From Luscinia megarhynchos (lineage: Eukaryota; Chordata; Aves; Passeriformes; Turdidae), in the NCBI GenBank assembly GCA_034336665.1, contig CM067576.1:16489960-16553959 (forward strand): a stretch of 64,000 nucleotides of DNA, given 5' to 3'. The notes under the pieces were generated by a model. The model was not told where the DNA came from and did no database searches. It worked only from the letters and a program-made list of their open reading frames with translations. The first letter of the stretch is position 1. Each line of letters begins with the position of its first letter. Below, piece after piece: positions 32,231 through 44,579 of this stretch. A program made the translations under genes and the position numbers.

Positions 32231-35115
32231 ACAAACCACAGGGAGCAAGTTCCAGCTTTGAATGGTTTCCTGCGTGGAAGAGCCCCTGGGAGCGCAGCGT
32301 CCGGCCCGCACTCATGTTCTATATTGTAAATAGAGATGTGATCAGTCCCTGAAACAGCAGCTGGGAAGCTGGAGGAGAGGGGCAGCATCCTGGCCGGACT
32401 GTAGGGACTTTGCTGTTTTTCAGCCTGGATCTCTTTCTGAACGTTGTCACTGTGCCCACAAGCTGCAGGGTCCCTAGGGACTGCCCGGTGCCATAGGTGG
32501 GGGCTGCTTTGGGATGTGGGGGGTCCCCGGTGGTGGCCCTGCGCCTGGCGGGTGGAGGAGGGCTGGGGAAGCCCCCAGCCAAGGGTCCGGCGGGCTCCGG
32601 GGCGGGGATGTCCCCAGGAAGGGACCGGCTGGCTCCGGGGAAGCCCTCGGTCCGCCTCTGCTGGCAGGGAGGCCGCCAGCGGCTCCGGCTCTCGGCCCAT
32701 CGCCTCGGGCCTCCTCCGGGGCAGGGGATGCCCACGAGGCCAGGCTGTGCCGTGCCCTCGACCTCCATCCCACCCGCCTGTAAAGCCACCATTGCCTTTG
32801 TGAGGAGGAGCTTTGTCTCAGGGTCACACCGGGGGCCGCCGAGCCCCTGCCCGCTGGACTCCCGCTGCCCTTAGGCCGCAGGGCCACTCTCACGGGGTCC
32901 AGCTTTCTCTTCCATTGTCAAAGGCCCACCGGCCTCCCCGGCAGGGCCCCGCTGCCCCGGCCTCCTCAGCTCCCGGGGCGGGGGGAGAGGAGCCCTGCCC
33001 CTCACAGGGCTCCCCAGAGGGGACCCCTGCCTCGGTCGCTGCTCCCTTGGCAGCTGGGCACAGGGCTGTTTGGGGTGCACCCCTGGCAGCAGGGGTCGGG
33101 GCCACTGGCGCCTCATTGCTGGGCACCCTCGCCAGTCCTCGCCCGCCAGGCCGTGGGAAGGGCCGTGCTGCACCCTTGTGCTTCCCGCCTCCAGCTCTGG
33201 CATCTTCCTGAGGGAGCGAGGCCGGCAGGATGGCGCGTCCCTGGGGCCGCACAGGGCCGGCGTGGGGCTCTGCCGGGCTCCGGGGGCACAGGGACCGCGC
33301 AGGGCCGGGCTGGGCCGGGGCAGGGCCTGCCCTGCCATAGCTGTAGTGCCTGTCGGGACCCCCCTGCCCAGCCTCCTTCCCCTCCACACCCCGCTCTGAG
33401 CAGCTCCTCTCCCTCAATCGGGCGGTGGCAGGGCCGCCCGAGGGGACACGGTGCCAGCCGAGCCCGGGGGACAAAGGAAGGGCGGCAGAAGGCGCCTGCT
33501 CGCACCCGCTGCCGCGTGTCCCTCGTGTCCCTCGTGTCCCTCGTGCCCCAGCCCTGCCTTCCCCGAGTGGCACCGCTGCCACTCGGCGGCCCCGGCGCCT
33601 GGCGGTGCCACCGGAGGGGGCAGGACCCTCCTCCCGGCTCCCGCTGCGCCCTGCCCGGCCGGTGTCCCTGCAGGCGGCGGGATGCTCCGGGGCATGTCCA
33701 GCCGGGATTCCTGCTCTGCCCCGCGGGGCCGCGTTCCCCCGTCTGGCTGCCTGAGCAGGTGCCGCTCCTGAACTTGTTTTTATTGTAGCTCTGTAGTTTC
33801 AGGGCCAAACTGGGCAGAATGTGCAATTTGGCCGCGCTGGCCACGATCTTTGACTCCACTGCCAACTCGGCTGCTCACGCCTCCCCTGGGCTCAGGCAGT
33901 GGCAGTGTCCAGTGCCCCTCCTGGGGACCCCCGGGAGAGCCACACCCGAGGGGGGCTTGTCCCAGACCACCTTATCCCGGCGGGTGGGCTCCCTACCTTG
34001 TGCTGGGGTCTCCAGAGGGATCCCGAGGCTGGAATTCCTGTGGCTGGAATTGCTGTGCTGTCTCCTGGAGCACCTGGCGATGTCCTCAGTGCGAGCACGG
34101 TGCGGGGGGAGGGGGTTGCGGAGGGATGGAGGTGGGGATGGCTTTGGGGGTGCTTTGGGGTTTGGGGGTGGGTGAGTCCTGTGGGGTGCACAGAGGGCTG
34201 GTGGGGCTTTGAAGGGGAGCACGGTGGGGCCAGGGTTGGGTGTCTGGGGGTGCAGAGGGGTTGGGGGTCTCGGGGCACTGGGTGGGTGTGTGGGGAAGGC
34301 CAGAGGGGGCAATGGGACCAGTGGGGTGCCAGGGGTGCAGTGGGATGGGTCCCTGGGGAGGAGAGGGCGCTGGACATCAGTCCTGGGAGAGGGGTTTGAG
34401 GGGATTTATCCCGGGGGGAAGCTGCCAGTGTGGCTGGGGATCAGTCCTGGGGGAGGGCGAGGAAGAGGTGCTGTGGGAAGAAGCTCATTTGCACAATTAT
34501 AAGCCAGAAGGATAAAGCCTCTGTGCGCGTGGGGGGAGGACAGCTCCCCACGGGCTCCAGTCCAGACAAGCACAGGGAGGAGGAGGAGGAGGGTTCACTG
34601 TATCTCACACTGCACTAGGACAAGCCAGGGGGGAAAACCAAAGGTGGGAGCCAGGGAGCAGGCGGGCTGCGTGGGAAGGATCTAAGCGACCCCTTTGTAG
34701 CTCTTCAGTGTTGGTTCTATTTATACGAGATTTCATTTCCTTGCTTGTGATGCCTTGTTTTTTGTACAGTTTTATGTACATGCAGGTGTAGCTTTTCTAA
34801 AGGAGAAATCCTATGGCAGAGTAAAGTACCCCCACTATTTTTCAGATGGTGCCCTATGTCTAAGGCGACGCCTCTTGCTAAGGTTGTACTGCTCAATGTG
34901 TGATGCATTTCCCTGTGCGGGGAAGCCCTCGGGCCTTGGGCTTGGCTTTCCCCGGGCGCTGTGAGCACAATTGATTCCCTTGTAACTCTTTCTGTTCGGA
35001 GCCGTGAGCATGACACCGTCGTGATCCCCCCTTTCCGTTCTTCCCCTGTTCCGTTCGTTTGCTGAGCTGTCGAGATGACCAACTCCATTGTAATTAGCCC
35101 TTCCTAAAGCTTTAC

Positions 35116-35121
35116 AATAAA
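35116..35121 (+). terminator. PCDH1: Polyadenylation signal AATAAA of PCDH1
   Basis: A canonical AATAAA sits in the context TTTACAATAAAAGTGTG. A GU-rich element (GTGTG) follows immediately, and a T/G-rich stretch follows around 35140-35165. Cleavage is expected about 10-30 bases downstream. It is the first canonical hexamer I noticed in a good context after the stop codon. Confidence 0.8.
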
Positions 35122-35284
35122 AGTGTGAAAACCCGGCTGCCTGGGCCTGGCTGCTTCCTGAGCATCCTTTGGGATCTCCCTGCCTTCCTGCCCTGCTCTT
35201 GGCTCCCTGTTGTCCTGCCTGAAGATGTTCCTGCACAAGGAGGAGGATGAGCCCCCAAAACACTTTGTAACAGATCAGACTCCT

Positions 35285-35385
35285 TCAAGGCTGGGTTGGA
35301 TTTGGTTTGGATCATCCTTCTCCAGTGGAAGGTGTCCCTCCAGGCCCCTTCCAGCCCAAGCCACTCCATGATTCTGAGATTGATT
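35285..35385 (+). mobile_element. CR1 LINE 3' end fragment (short)
   Basis: Contains GGATCATCCTTCTCCAGTGG, AAGGTGTCCCTCCAGGCCCC and TTCCAGCCCAAGCCACTCCA, then ATGATTCTGAGATTG. Only about 100 bp of the CR1 3' end remains, in + orientation, about 150 bp beyond the PCDH1 poly(A) site. Confidence 0.82.
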
Positions 35386-36571
35386 TCATCATTGAAACCC
35401 AAATATTTCAATGATAAAACATCCCCAGCCCCACGGCCGCCTGTGCCTGTCACCAGCCAAGGTGGGAATCAGGGAAAATCCCATCAAGGCTCTCCAGATC
35501 CCCTCCCATCTCCACCACCACTCCTTGGAGACTTGCTCCAGTTCCCACCATCTCTTTTCCCAGGCATGGCTGGGGTTTTTTGGGTGTTTCAGACCCTTTG
35601 GAAACATCTGGGCCATCCAACCTGTGGCACATTTGTGGCTCTTCCCACCCCAGCTGCAGGGAGCTCCTCCAGCCATGGCTGTGGGGTTTCCCTGCCTGCC
35701 TTTGCACAGGATCCTGATGATCCCGAGCTTGCCTGGCTCGGGGTAGAGTTGCTCTCCTCTCTGGTGGGTTCCATACAGCTGTGGCACATCCGGGCTCACA
35801 CACATCCTTGCACCTCTCCATGCTCAGCTCTGGGCTCCCTGTTTTTGGATCACCAAGCAAAGACTCCTTTCCAGCCTGGAAGACTCCAGGAAGGAAGAGT
35901 TCCCACGGAGAGGAAGCTCCCCTTTGCAGACCCCTTTTGAGCCATCCCCTCCCCAGGGCTCTGCAGGGCCACGAGAGGGGACCTGATGCCCCCATTTCTG
36001 AGGAGTCACCCCTCGTGGTGAGAGCTGGGGGCTCTCAGCTGCCCCTCAGGCAGGGATGGGAGCAGGGAGGTGTCTCCAGTGCCCTTTGCTGCCATCCCAA
36101 GGAAAGAGGATCTGGATGCTGGCACAGCTGGCACAGAGGGCACAGCTCCTGTCCCCAGGTGACCAAAGGGTGTTTTCCTAAGCAGAGACAGTCCCAGGCT
36201 CTCCCTGTCCATCCTGAACATTCCGTGCTCTGCAGTTGCTCCTCACACTCCTTCCTCCTCCTCCTCAGCCATCCCAGGATATCCAGAGCCCTCCTGACCC
36301 CATCTGTGCCCCCTTCCCCTCTCTGCTGGCCCTTTCCCACCCACTCCCTCCCCTCCTCGCTCCCTCCTTGCCTCTCCTCCCCGTCCCTGTGCTCTCCCCT
36401 CACCCCACAGCGGCACACGAAGCCTTCCCGCTCCTCCAGCACAGCCCTGAGCTCGCATCCAGCCGGGCTGGAACCCTCCGGTTTCCATGGCAGCACACAT
36501 CAATTACCGGCTGGGAAGGGGCTGCGGATGCTGCGGGGCTGCAGCTGCCCAGCACGGCCGGGGGCTTGGGA

Positions 36572-37870
36572 GGGATCCCATCAGCACCACCCTCAGGATG
36601 GGATCTGGTGCCCACAGGGAGCCCCACAGAGGGATGGGAAAACGGGAGTGGGCACAGGGATCCCATCACCAGCACCCTCAGGCTATGGGATCTGGTGCCC
36701 ACAGAGCCCCACAGAGGGATGGAAAACGGGAATGGGCACAGGGATCCCATCTGCACCACCCTCAGGATGGGATCTGGTGCCCAGGGAGCCCCACAGAGGG
36801 ATGGGAAACGGGAATGGGCACAGGGATCCCATCAGCACCACCCTGGCTATGGGATTTGGTGCCCAGGGAGCCCTGCAAGGGGGTGTGGAACAGGAATGGG
36901 CACAGGGATCCCATCAGCAGCACCCTGGCAATGGGATTTGGTGCCCAGGGAGCCCTGCAGGGGGTGGGAAATGGGAATGGGGACAGGGATCCCATCAGCA
37001 CCACCCTGGCTATGGGATCTGGTGCTCGGGGAGCCCTGCAGGGGGTGGGAATCAGGAATGGGCACAGGGATCCCATCAGCACCACCCTGGCTATGGGATT
37101 TGGTGCTCGGGGAGCCCTGCAAGGGGTGGGAAACGGGAATGGGCACAGGGATCCCATCAGCACCACCCTGGCTATGGGATTTGGTGCTCGGGGAGCCCTG
37201 CAAGGGGGTGGGAAATGGGAATGGGCACAGGGATCCCATCTGCACCACCCTGGCTATGGGATCTGGTGCCCAGGGAGCCCCGCAGGGGGTGGGAAACGGG
37301 AATGGGCACAGGGATCCCATCTGCACCACCCTGGCTATGGGATTTGGTGCTCGGGGAGCCCTGCAAGGGGTGGGAATCAGGAATGGGCACAGGGATCCCA
37401 TCTGCACCACCCTCAGGATGGGATCTGGTGCCCAGGGAGCCCTACAAAGGGATGGGAAACGAGAATGGGCACAGGGATCCCATCAGCAGCACCCTCAGGA
37501 TGGGATCTGGTACCCACAGAGCCCTGCAGGGGGGTGGGGAACAGGAATGGGCACAGGGATCCCATCAGCAGCACCCTCAGGATGGGATCTGGTACCCACA
37601 GAGCCCTGCAGGGGGTGTGGAACAGGAATGGGCACAGGGATCCCGTCTGCACCACCCTGGCTATGGGATTTGGTGCCCAGGGAGCCCTGCAGGGGTGGGA
37701 AATGGGAATGGGGACAGGGATCCCATCAGCAGCACCCTGGCTATGGGATCTGGTGCCCAGGGAGCCCCGCAGGGGGTGTGGAACAGGAATGGGCACAGGG
37801 ATCCCGTCTGCACCACCCTGGCTATGGGATTTGGTGCTCAGGGAGCCCTGCAGAGGGTGGGAATCAGGAA
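36572..37870 (+). repeat. Minisatellite, ~82-bp unit, ~16 copies (1.3 kb)
   Basis: Each unit starts GGGATCCCATCAGCACCACC. It continues with CTGGCTATGGGATTTGGTGC, then CAGGGAGCCCTGCAGGGGGT, then GGGAAACGGGAATGGGCACA. Measured spacings between successive GGGATCCC starts are 86, 83, 82 and 82 bp. The period is not divisible by 3 and the unit lacks stops in all + frames. The 746-, 615- and 477-codon overlapping open frames therefore arise from one stop-free unit read in three phases. Confidence 0.95.
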
Positions 37871-38432
37871 TCTTCCACCCCGGGGCTGTCCCACCTGCCT
37901 GGGCTGCATGCAGTCACTGATGTGGCCTCAGTGTCCCTGCTCAGTCCGTGGGGATCATTCCTGGCTGCAGGGGGAGGAGCTGCTGGCTCCTGGCCAGCCC
38001 TTGGTGGCTGCCCCGGGCTGAGGGGTGGCTGCTGGGGCCAGGGGCGTGTGCCAGGCTGGGCTGGTGCCAGGGCTCTGCTGTGACCTGGCTTTTCCAGGTA
38101 CAGCTGCTTTAATTGGGTCCTGGCTTACAGCAGCAGCTGGGAATGTGCCAGGCCAGGGACATCCATTTTGAGGGGAAATTTAATTCCTGTGCCTCCTGAG
38201 GGCCTGACCCCGCAGCCCCCGCTGTCCATCTGCCTGCACACACCTGGCAGGGGCATTTCCTGGCCTTGCATGGTAATGGGCAGGAGGTTTGGGATCTCTT
38301 GCTGGCTCCAGCAGTGCAGTGGTGCCATTTCCTCCCCAACTGCCTTGCCTGAGGGTTTTCCCAGCAGGACTTTGCTCAGCCCTAAGCACTGGGAGGTTTA
38401 AAGCTGAGTTTTCAGCAGCCACAGGAGCACAG

Positions 38433-38610
38433 GAGGGTTGGAAAGGACTTTGGAGATCATCCAGTGCCCACCCCTGCCATGGCAGGAACACCTTCCACTG
38501 TCCCAGGCTGCTCCAAGCCTCATCCAGCCTGGCCTTGGACATTTCCAGGGATCCAGGGGCAGCCATAGCTTCTCTGGGAAACCTGAGGGTCTCGCCCCCA
38601 TCACCATCTG
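38433..38610 (-). mobile_element. CR1 LINE fragment, antisense
   Basis: Starts GGTTGGAAAGGACTTTGGAG, followed by CCACCCCTGCCATGGCAGGA, CTGTCCCAGGCTGCTCCAAG and CCTGGCCTTGGACATTTCCA. This is the reverse complement of the CR1 3'UTR. The terminal ATTCTATG-type motif on its left is degraded. Confidence 0.87.
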
Positions 38611-38999
38611 TGCTTGTGTGTTCCCTTCTCCAAGTTCCCTGTTCCCAGACCAATGGGCGTTTCTGGGAAACAAGGAACAAGGTGGGATCCTCAGAACAGC
38701 CTGATCTATCCTCACTGAATCCTTACAGAATTTAAAAGATGCTGAGGTGGTTCCTGGGCCAAGCAGCTCTGGAGTGAGCCAGCAGAGCCCTGCCCAGAGC
38801 TGGCTGAGCAGTGAGTGCCCAGCAGGGTGGATTTTTCCTCGGATGAGTGATGGGACAGCTCTTTCTGCTGTGATGATGGCCACAAATCCCTGCTGGCATG
38901 GAAGCAGGGCTCTGCATCACCGCTGAGCCAGCCTAGTGCTCAGGGTAGATGTTCCAAAACACCCGAAGAGCTGACACCACCTTTTTTTTTAACCACAAG

Positions 39000-39380
39000 A
39001 TGTGTTTTATTCCACCATTCCGAGCAGCAGTGAATCCTCCAGAGCAGGACCATGGAGAGGGCGGGGAGGGGCCGAGGAGCGGGACCAGGCTCGGGGGAGC
39101 CGCTCCCTCCGTCCCGCCGGTGCGGCACATCCCCGCCAGCGCTCCGCTAATAGGATGAGCGAGAGACAAGCCCGCGGTGGCCCCGCAGCCTGGCCCTGCA
39201 TATGTTGCGCTGGCCTCTGGGGGAGATTGGATATTGTGCTCCAGGAGAAGCCCCTGTAATCGCCCGCAGGATGATTGGGATTTGCAGCAGCTCAGAGGAG
39301 GCAGGGGGGCCCAGCCCCAGGCAGTTTGCTCGGTGTCTCTGCTCGTCTGGCACTCTGATGAAGGGGATTAGGAGATTTAG
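39000..39380. promoter_or_regulatory. Candidate CpG-rich/conserved element with K50 homeodomain sites
   Basis: A CpG-rich stretch (39055-39190) is followed by AT-richer sequence containing GGATATTGTG, TAATCGCC, GATGATTGGGATTT and GGGGATTAGG (core GGATTA at 39365-39370). GGATTA/TAATCC is the OTX/PITX/CRX consensus. A related CTAATGGGATTAG lies at 39924-39936. Function is inferred from motifs. Confidence 0.35.
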
Positions 39381-40475
39381 AGGCAGCCCAGCCCCCTCTC
39401 TGGGGGGGCCTCTGCAGCCCGAGCCCCAGCAGAGCGCACGGCTCCGTTTAGTGAGGGCGACAGGGCTGGGGTGCTGCCAGAGCAGCGAATCGCGGGCAGC
39501 AGCTCTGCTCCTCTGCAGCGGGGACTTGTCATCCTCCAAACAGGGAGGGGCTCCACGGCCACACGGCTGTGCCTGCCCCCTCACCCCCATCCCCTCATTC
39601 CCATCCCTGCATCCCCAGAGCTCCCACCCCACCCTGTCCCCATCCCTCATCCCCAGAGCTCTCATCCCTCACTGTTCCCCATCCTGCATCCCCAGAGCTC
39701 CCACCCCACCCTGTCCCCATTCCTGCCCTGCTCCCAGCCCCTCTCAGAGCCAGGACCCCCCTTTTATCCCACTCTGAAGCCGCAGGCTGGCCCAGCCCCA
39801 TGATTTGACCCCACAAGGAGTCCCACTGCCTGGGCTGGGCTCATCCACTGAGCTGAGCCTGGCCCCAGCCCGGCCCAGCCGCGCCGGGAGCGGGCGGGGC
39901 TCAGGGGTTTAGTGAGAGCAGCCCTAATGGGATTAGCGGGAATGGGAGCCACGCTCTGCTCCGTGCAGAGGGAGCTGTGCCTGCCCTCCCTCCCTGCTCT
40001 CTGCCTGCCTGTCCATCCGCCCAGCAGGTGCCAATCACATCCCAGCACCCACATTCCTGGGGAAAGGCAGCTTTGGAAAACTCCAAATTAACACCTGTGA
40101 TGCATCCGACCTCATTTTGGACACGGCTGAGTCCCACCTGCACTCCTGAAACAGCAAAGTTGGACTCCAGAGAAAGAAGATTCTTCCCTAAAGCCTGTAA
40201 AAAGGAGGTTTTAAAGGGGGCTGGACATCCAAGCCCTCCTCAGTTCCCGCTTTGCAGCAGCCTTGTCACTGCTCCAGCACTGCAGGGACGCTCTGCAGAC
40301 CTGTGGGGCTCAGTTTGGCTTTCTGGGAAGCACAGGAAGGATCCCCATAGGAAAACCAGCGGGCCCAGTGATTAATTAGGGTTGTAATAACGTCAAGGAA
40401 TCCGCCATAACCCACGGTGGTGTTACCCTGCAAGCACAGGGCAGAGATTTCTGTTCTCTGGCACTGCCACATGTG

Positions 40476-40686
40476 GGATTTTGGGCAGGAATTGTTCCCT
40501 GGCAGGGTGGGCAGGGCTGGCACAGGTGCCCAGTCCAGCTGTGGCTGCCCCTGGATCCCTGGCAGTGCCCAGGGCCAGGCTGGACACTGGGGCTGGAGCA
40601 GCCTGGGACAGTGGGAGATGTCCCTGCCATGGCAGGGGGTGAAAGAAACAGATTTTAAAGTTGCTTCCAAACCATTCCATGGAATG
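40476..40686 (+). mobile_element. CR1 LINE 3' end fragment
   Basis: Contains GGGCAGGAATTGTTCCCTGG, GATCCCTGGCAGTGCCCAGG, CTGGAGCAGCCTGGGACAGT and TGTCCCTGCCATGGCAGGGG, ending CCAAACCATTCCATGGAATG. Most of it is nearly identical to the copy ending at 61668. Confidence 0.88.
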
Positions 40687-42084
40687 AGGCAGAGCTGAAA
40701 ATGATTCCTGGACTTTGGGCAACACTTCTGGAATCAACTGGCTTGAATCATTCCTCAGCTTTCCCTGCATGGATCTGATCTGAAGGAGCCATCAGGGAAG
40801 GCTGCCCTGCCCACTGGCAACTCGTGTCCTGCATGGTGACACCACATTCCAGGGCAAACTCCAACAAAACCCACCCCAAATCCAGGAAAAGCCCCAAAAC
40901 TCAGCTCTCTCCACCCAAACCCACAGGGGGCTGCCAAAGGAGGATGTGCATCCTTAGGGAATGGAAACAGAGGCTGCCTTGGCCGGGCCCTCCCGCTGAG
41001 GGCGCATCCCTGGTGCTCCAAGTGCGAGGAAAGGGACCACGAGGCCTTCCAGGAAAGCCTGGAAGGAAGCAGAGGGCCCTGCGCCAGAGGGACTCGGCTG
41101 TAAGGGAGCCAGGGCAGCGGGGATGGATCTGCAGAGCGCTGGGCAGGGCTGGTGTGCAGGGCAGGGAGGTGGGGGAGCGCCGGGGAAGTGTCAGAGGGGT
41201 GGAGCTTTCTCGCCCTCCTTATCCCTACCCTAAATCCTTCCCTGTGCTCTCCATCCCATCCCTGCTCTGCTCTGCGCCTGGTTCTGGCTCTCTGAGACCA
41301 TGGCAGGTCCAGGTCCTCCGTCCCCACACCGATCCCAGCTCCCCCAGCTCCCTGAGAGCACATCCAGGCCTCCCCCATGAGTGGATCCTGCAGGATTTAC
41401 CTCAGCAGGAATTTTTATCAGGGCACAGCATTCCTTTCCTGGGAAAAGCTCTGCACATCCCAGCCCTTTCCAAGCTCGCTGGAAGGGATGGCACCTTTCC
41501 CAGGGCCTCTCTGGCTGCCAGGGTGGGTCTGCCACGGCACAGCTCCCTCACTGTGAGGACCAGCTCCTCCCAAATGTGACGGCACCCCAAAAGGCTTTGC
41601 TCGGGGTGAGGCGGGTGGGGAAGGACAGACAATTTCCGAGGAGGAAAAGCCGAGGAGGGGCTGTTTTCCACCCCCTCCTCAGAGCCTGAAAGCTGCTGAA
41701 TTGTGCTCATGACTCAAATGTGCAGGAGATGAAGAGATGATCGAATCCCACTCGCTGTTCCAGGGCTCCGCCTCCGGCCGATGGATGCTGGAATCTGCTG
41801 TGGCACAGCCAGCAGCCAGGGCTGAGTGCAGCAGGAGGAAACTCTGGCACCTTCACAGGCCCTCAGACAGCCCTGGGGACACGGTGGGATCCCACATGGG
41901 CCACAGATGGGATGGAAAATCAGCCCCACCTGAGCCTTTGGGGCACTGGTTTTCCCCTACACCAGGTAAAAATGAGCTCCTTGAGATCCTCACCCTGCCT
42001 GGGAAACACCAGGAAACACCAAATCCTGCAGTTCTCACACCGGAGCTGTGGGATGTCACCTCCAGCTTTCATCCCTCCCTGTTC

Positions 42085-42275
42085 CTCCCCTCCCATCCCA
42101 TGGATCCCATCCCATGGATCCTATCCCATCCCATCCCATGGATCCTATCCCATCCCATCTCATCCCATCCCATCCCATCCCATCCCATCCCCATCCCCAT
42201 CCCATCCCCATCCCCATCCCATCCATCCCCATCCCCATCCCCATCTCCATCCCATCCCATCCCATCCTTCCCTCC
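42085..42275 (+). repeat. Imperfect CCCAT/CCATCC pyrimidine-rich array
   Basis: CCCATC and CCCCATC words repeat with several GGATCC interruptions. The array directly precedes the pure (GGGAA)n array, separated by CTTCCCTCCTGTGGAGGATC. The two have opposite strand asymmetry. Confidence 0.9.
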
Positions 42276-42289
42276 TGTGGAGGATCCAT

Positions 42290-42627
42290 GGGAAGGGAAG
42301 GGAAGGGAAGGGAAGGGAAGGGAAGGGAAGGGAAGGGAAGGGAAGGGAAGGGAAGGGAAGGGAAGGGAAGGGAAGGGAAGGGAAGGGAAGGGAAGGGAAG
42401 GGAAGGGAAGGGAAGGGAAGGGAAGGGAAGGGAAGGGAAGGGAAGGGAAGGGAAGGGAAGGGAAGGGAAGGGAAGGGAAGGGAAGGGAAGGGAAGGGAAG
42501 GGAAGGGAAGGGAAGGGAAGGGAAGGGAAGGGAAGGGAAGGGAAGGGAAGGGAAGGGAAGGGAAGGGAAGGGAAGGGAAGGGAAGGGAAGGGAAGGGAAG
42601 GGAAGGGAAGGGAAGGGAAGGGAAGGG
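42290..42627 (+). repeat. Pure (GGGAA)n pentanucleotide array, ~67 units
   Basis: About 338 bp of uninterrupted GGGAA with no visible point variant, ending in GGGCAAATC. The + strand is all purine. Purity suggests either recent expansion or assembly collapse/extension. The GREGK and FPSLP open frames through it are artefacts. Confidence 0.98.
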
Positions 42628-42850
42628 CAAATCTCCCTCAGCACCTCCCCTGGGCTGCGCTGGTGGTGCCCACAGCAGCCTGGGGACAGTGACATGTGTG
42701 GGGCAGTGCCAGCCGGGTTTGCACACCCACACACACCCCCGACACCGACAGGGCTGTGAGTGCAAGGCTGAGCTACCAGAGCTGCTGTGTGCAGGACCAG
42801 ATGTCCGGGGGGGACACAGAGCACGTCCCCATGTGTCCCCTGTGGCTGTC

Positions 42851-42895
42851 ACACACACACAGACGGGCTGGGTGTCTCACACACACACACACGCA
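42851..42895 (+). repeat. (CA)n microsatellite, interrupted
   Basis: Two short CA runs (ACACACACACA) are separated by GACGGGCTGGGTGTCTCA. Confidence 0.9.
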
Positions 42896-44579
42896 CAGTG
42901 TCCCCGTGTGTCCCCCGGCCGGCGGTGGCTGTCACACCCAGCCCGGCTCCCCCCCGCACAGCCCGAGGCGGGTGCTGGCGCTGCGCAGGGCCAGGGGCCG
43001 TTATTATTCTTTATTAGTTTTCCTGTCCGTCTGACATATTCTTTATCACTCTGTCTCAATCTTTCACTCATCCTCCTGCTCTCGCTCAATCATCCCCGAT
43101 TAGTTTTCCTGTCTGCCTCCCATTCCCGGATCCCTCATCAGCCGCTCCCTCCCCCGCTCCTCCCCGCTCCCCTCCCTGCCGTCCCCTCTCCCGCACCGCT
43201 GCGGGAGCCCGGCGGCGTGGAAAGCTCAGGAGATGCGAGCCCATCGTGGCTCTCCTCCAGCTCCATCCCCATCCCTGCCCTGCGAGCTGCCAGGAGCATC
43301 CCGGGGATGCCGAGCTCCTCCAGCCCAGAGGCTCAGAGCAGCTCAGGAGGAGCCAGCATCTCCTTGGATCCCCTGGGATCTGCTCCTGCTCCCCCATCCC
43401 TCCACTCCTCCATCCCAGTCCATCCCAGCACTGCCTGGTGCCTCACTCTCCTTCCCCTTCCAGTGGGAACAGGCTGGTGCTGGAGGACTGGGTGAGGCTG
43501 AAGGCAGCTTGCCAGTAGCCAGGAGAGGCCGTGGATGGCATTCCCAGCTTTTCATGCCTCTCATCCCCACATCTGAGCTGCTCCTGCCGGGATGTCCCCA
43601 CCTGCAGAGCCCTGCAGTCACCAGCAGAGCCAGGGAAGGATGCTCAGGGAGGAATCTCTGGCTAAAGGCAGAGGATGGATGCAGAGGAGGCCACAAATAT
43701 TTCACCTCATCGTGCTCCTTGTGGGAGCCAGAGATGCAAAATCTGTGGTGCTGGAGGACAGGGAAAGTGGAATGGCCTGGCTGTGGCTGCAGAGGGATCC
43801 ATCGGCCTGGTGGCAGCTCCTCGTGGAGATGGGATGGGCTGGGCTCCCTGATCCTGGAGGAAAGGGGTGCCCAGAGGACCCTCAGTGCCACAGCAGCCCC
43901 TCCTTGGGGGTGGGGGGAGTGGGGCTGCCCCTCAGCTGGGACAAGCTCGGGTTTCTGCCTCTGAGCTCAGCTTTGGGCAGGATCCATCCTCTCCAGCCTG
44001 ATTTCCCGACGCTGCCCTGGCTCCTGCTCCCTCATCCCTGCCCAGGAGCTGCCACCGCTGTCACCCACAGCCCCAGAAACGCCCATTCCAAGGGTGTTTT
44101 GTTGTTGTTTTTTTTTCCCCGAGGGATGGGAGCCCTCCTCAGCAGGACCCCGCGGCACCAGGGCTGCGGGTGCTGCGCTGCACCCGCTGCCGTGATGGAT
44201 GTGACAGGCGCGGGGGTTGCCAGGAGATAACATCCTCCTCCTCCTCTCCTCCTCCTCCTCCTCGGGCTCCGCAGCCAACGCGGCTCGGCGCTGGTGAGGT
44301 AATGCTGCTCCGGCTCTGCCCGGCCTCTCCCTGCCAGCATCCAGGGAAAAAGCGCAAAAAAAGGGGAAAAGCCTTTTCATCCATCCCCGCGGCCACCCTC
44401 GCTCTGCCTCCCCTCCCCCGGACACGGCCAGGGAGGGGTCCTGAAAGCATCGCCCAAAATTCCCCCCTGCCCTTCCCGGGGCATCCCCGACCCCCTGCCC
44501 GGGTTGGGGCTGGGAGATGGGAATATCCAGAGAGGTTTTCGTGGATCTGGGGAGGAGCGGGGGAGGCGCAGGGCTCCTC

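Larger units (their letters stand above)
31658..35140 (+). other. PCDH1: PCDH1 3' untranslated region
   Basis: About 3.5 kb runs from the PCDH1 stop codon to the first convincing poly(A) signal. It contains an A-rich tract (32117-32230), a CpG-rich middle (about 32520-33760) and a less GC-rich end (34690-35125). The last part contains U-rich and UGUA-type motifs (for example TTGTACAG and TTATGTACATG near 34761-34782), typical of conserved distal 3'UTR. The right boundary is inferred from the AATAAA at 35116. I see no splice sites or coding frame resembling another gene. Alternative, shorter ends cannot be excluded. Confidence 0.75.

Noticed and set aside
35781..38083. 746- and 615-codon + frames after PCDH1
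   Set aside because: Driven by the 82-bp minisatellite. The non-repeat ends have no homology I recognise and no gene signals.
41737..43495. 527- and 340-codon frames with GREGK repeats
   Set aside because: Translation of pure (GGGAA)n and CCCAT repeats.
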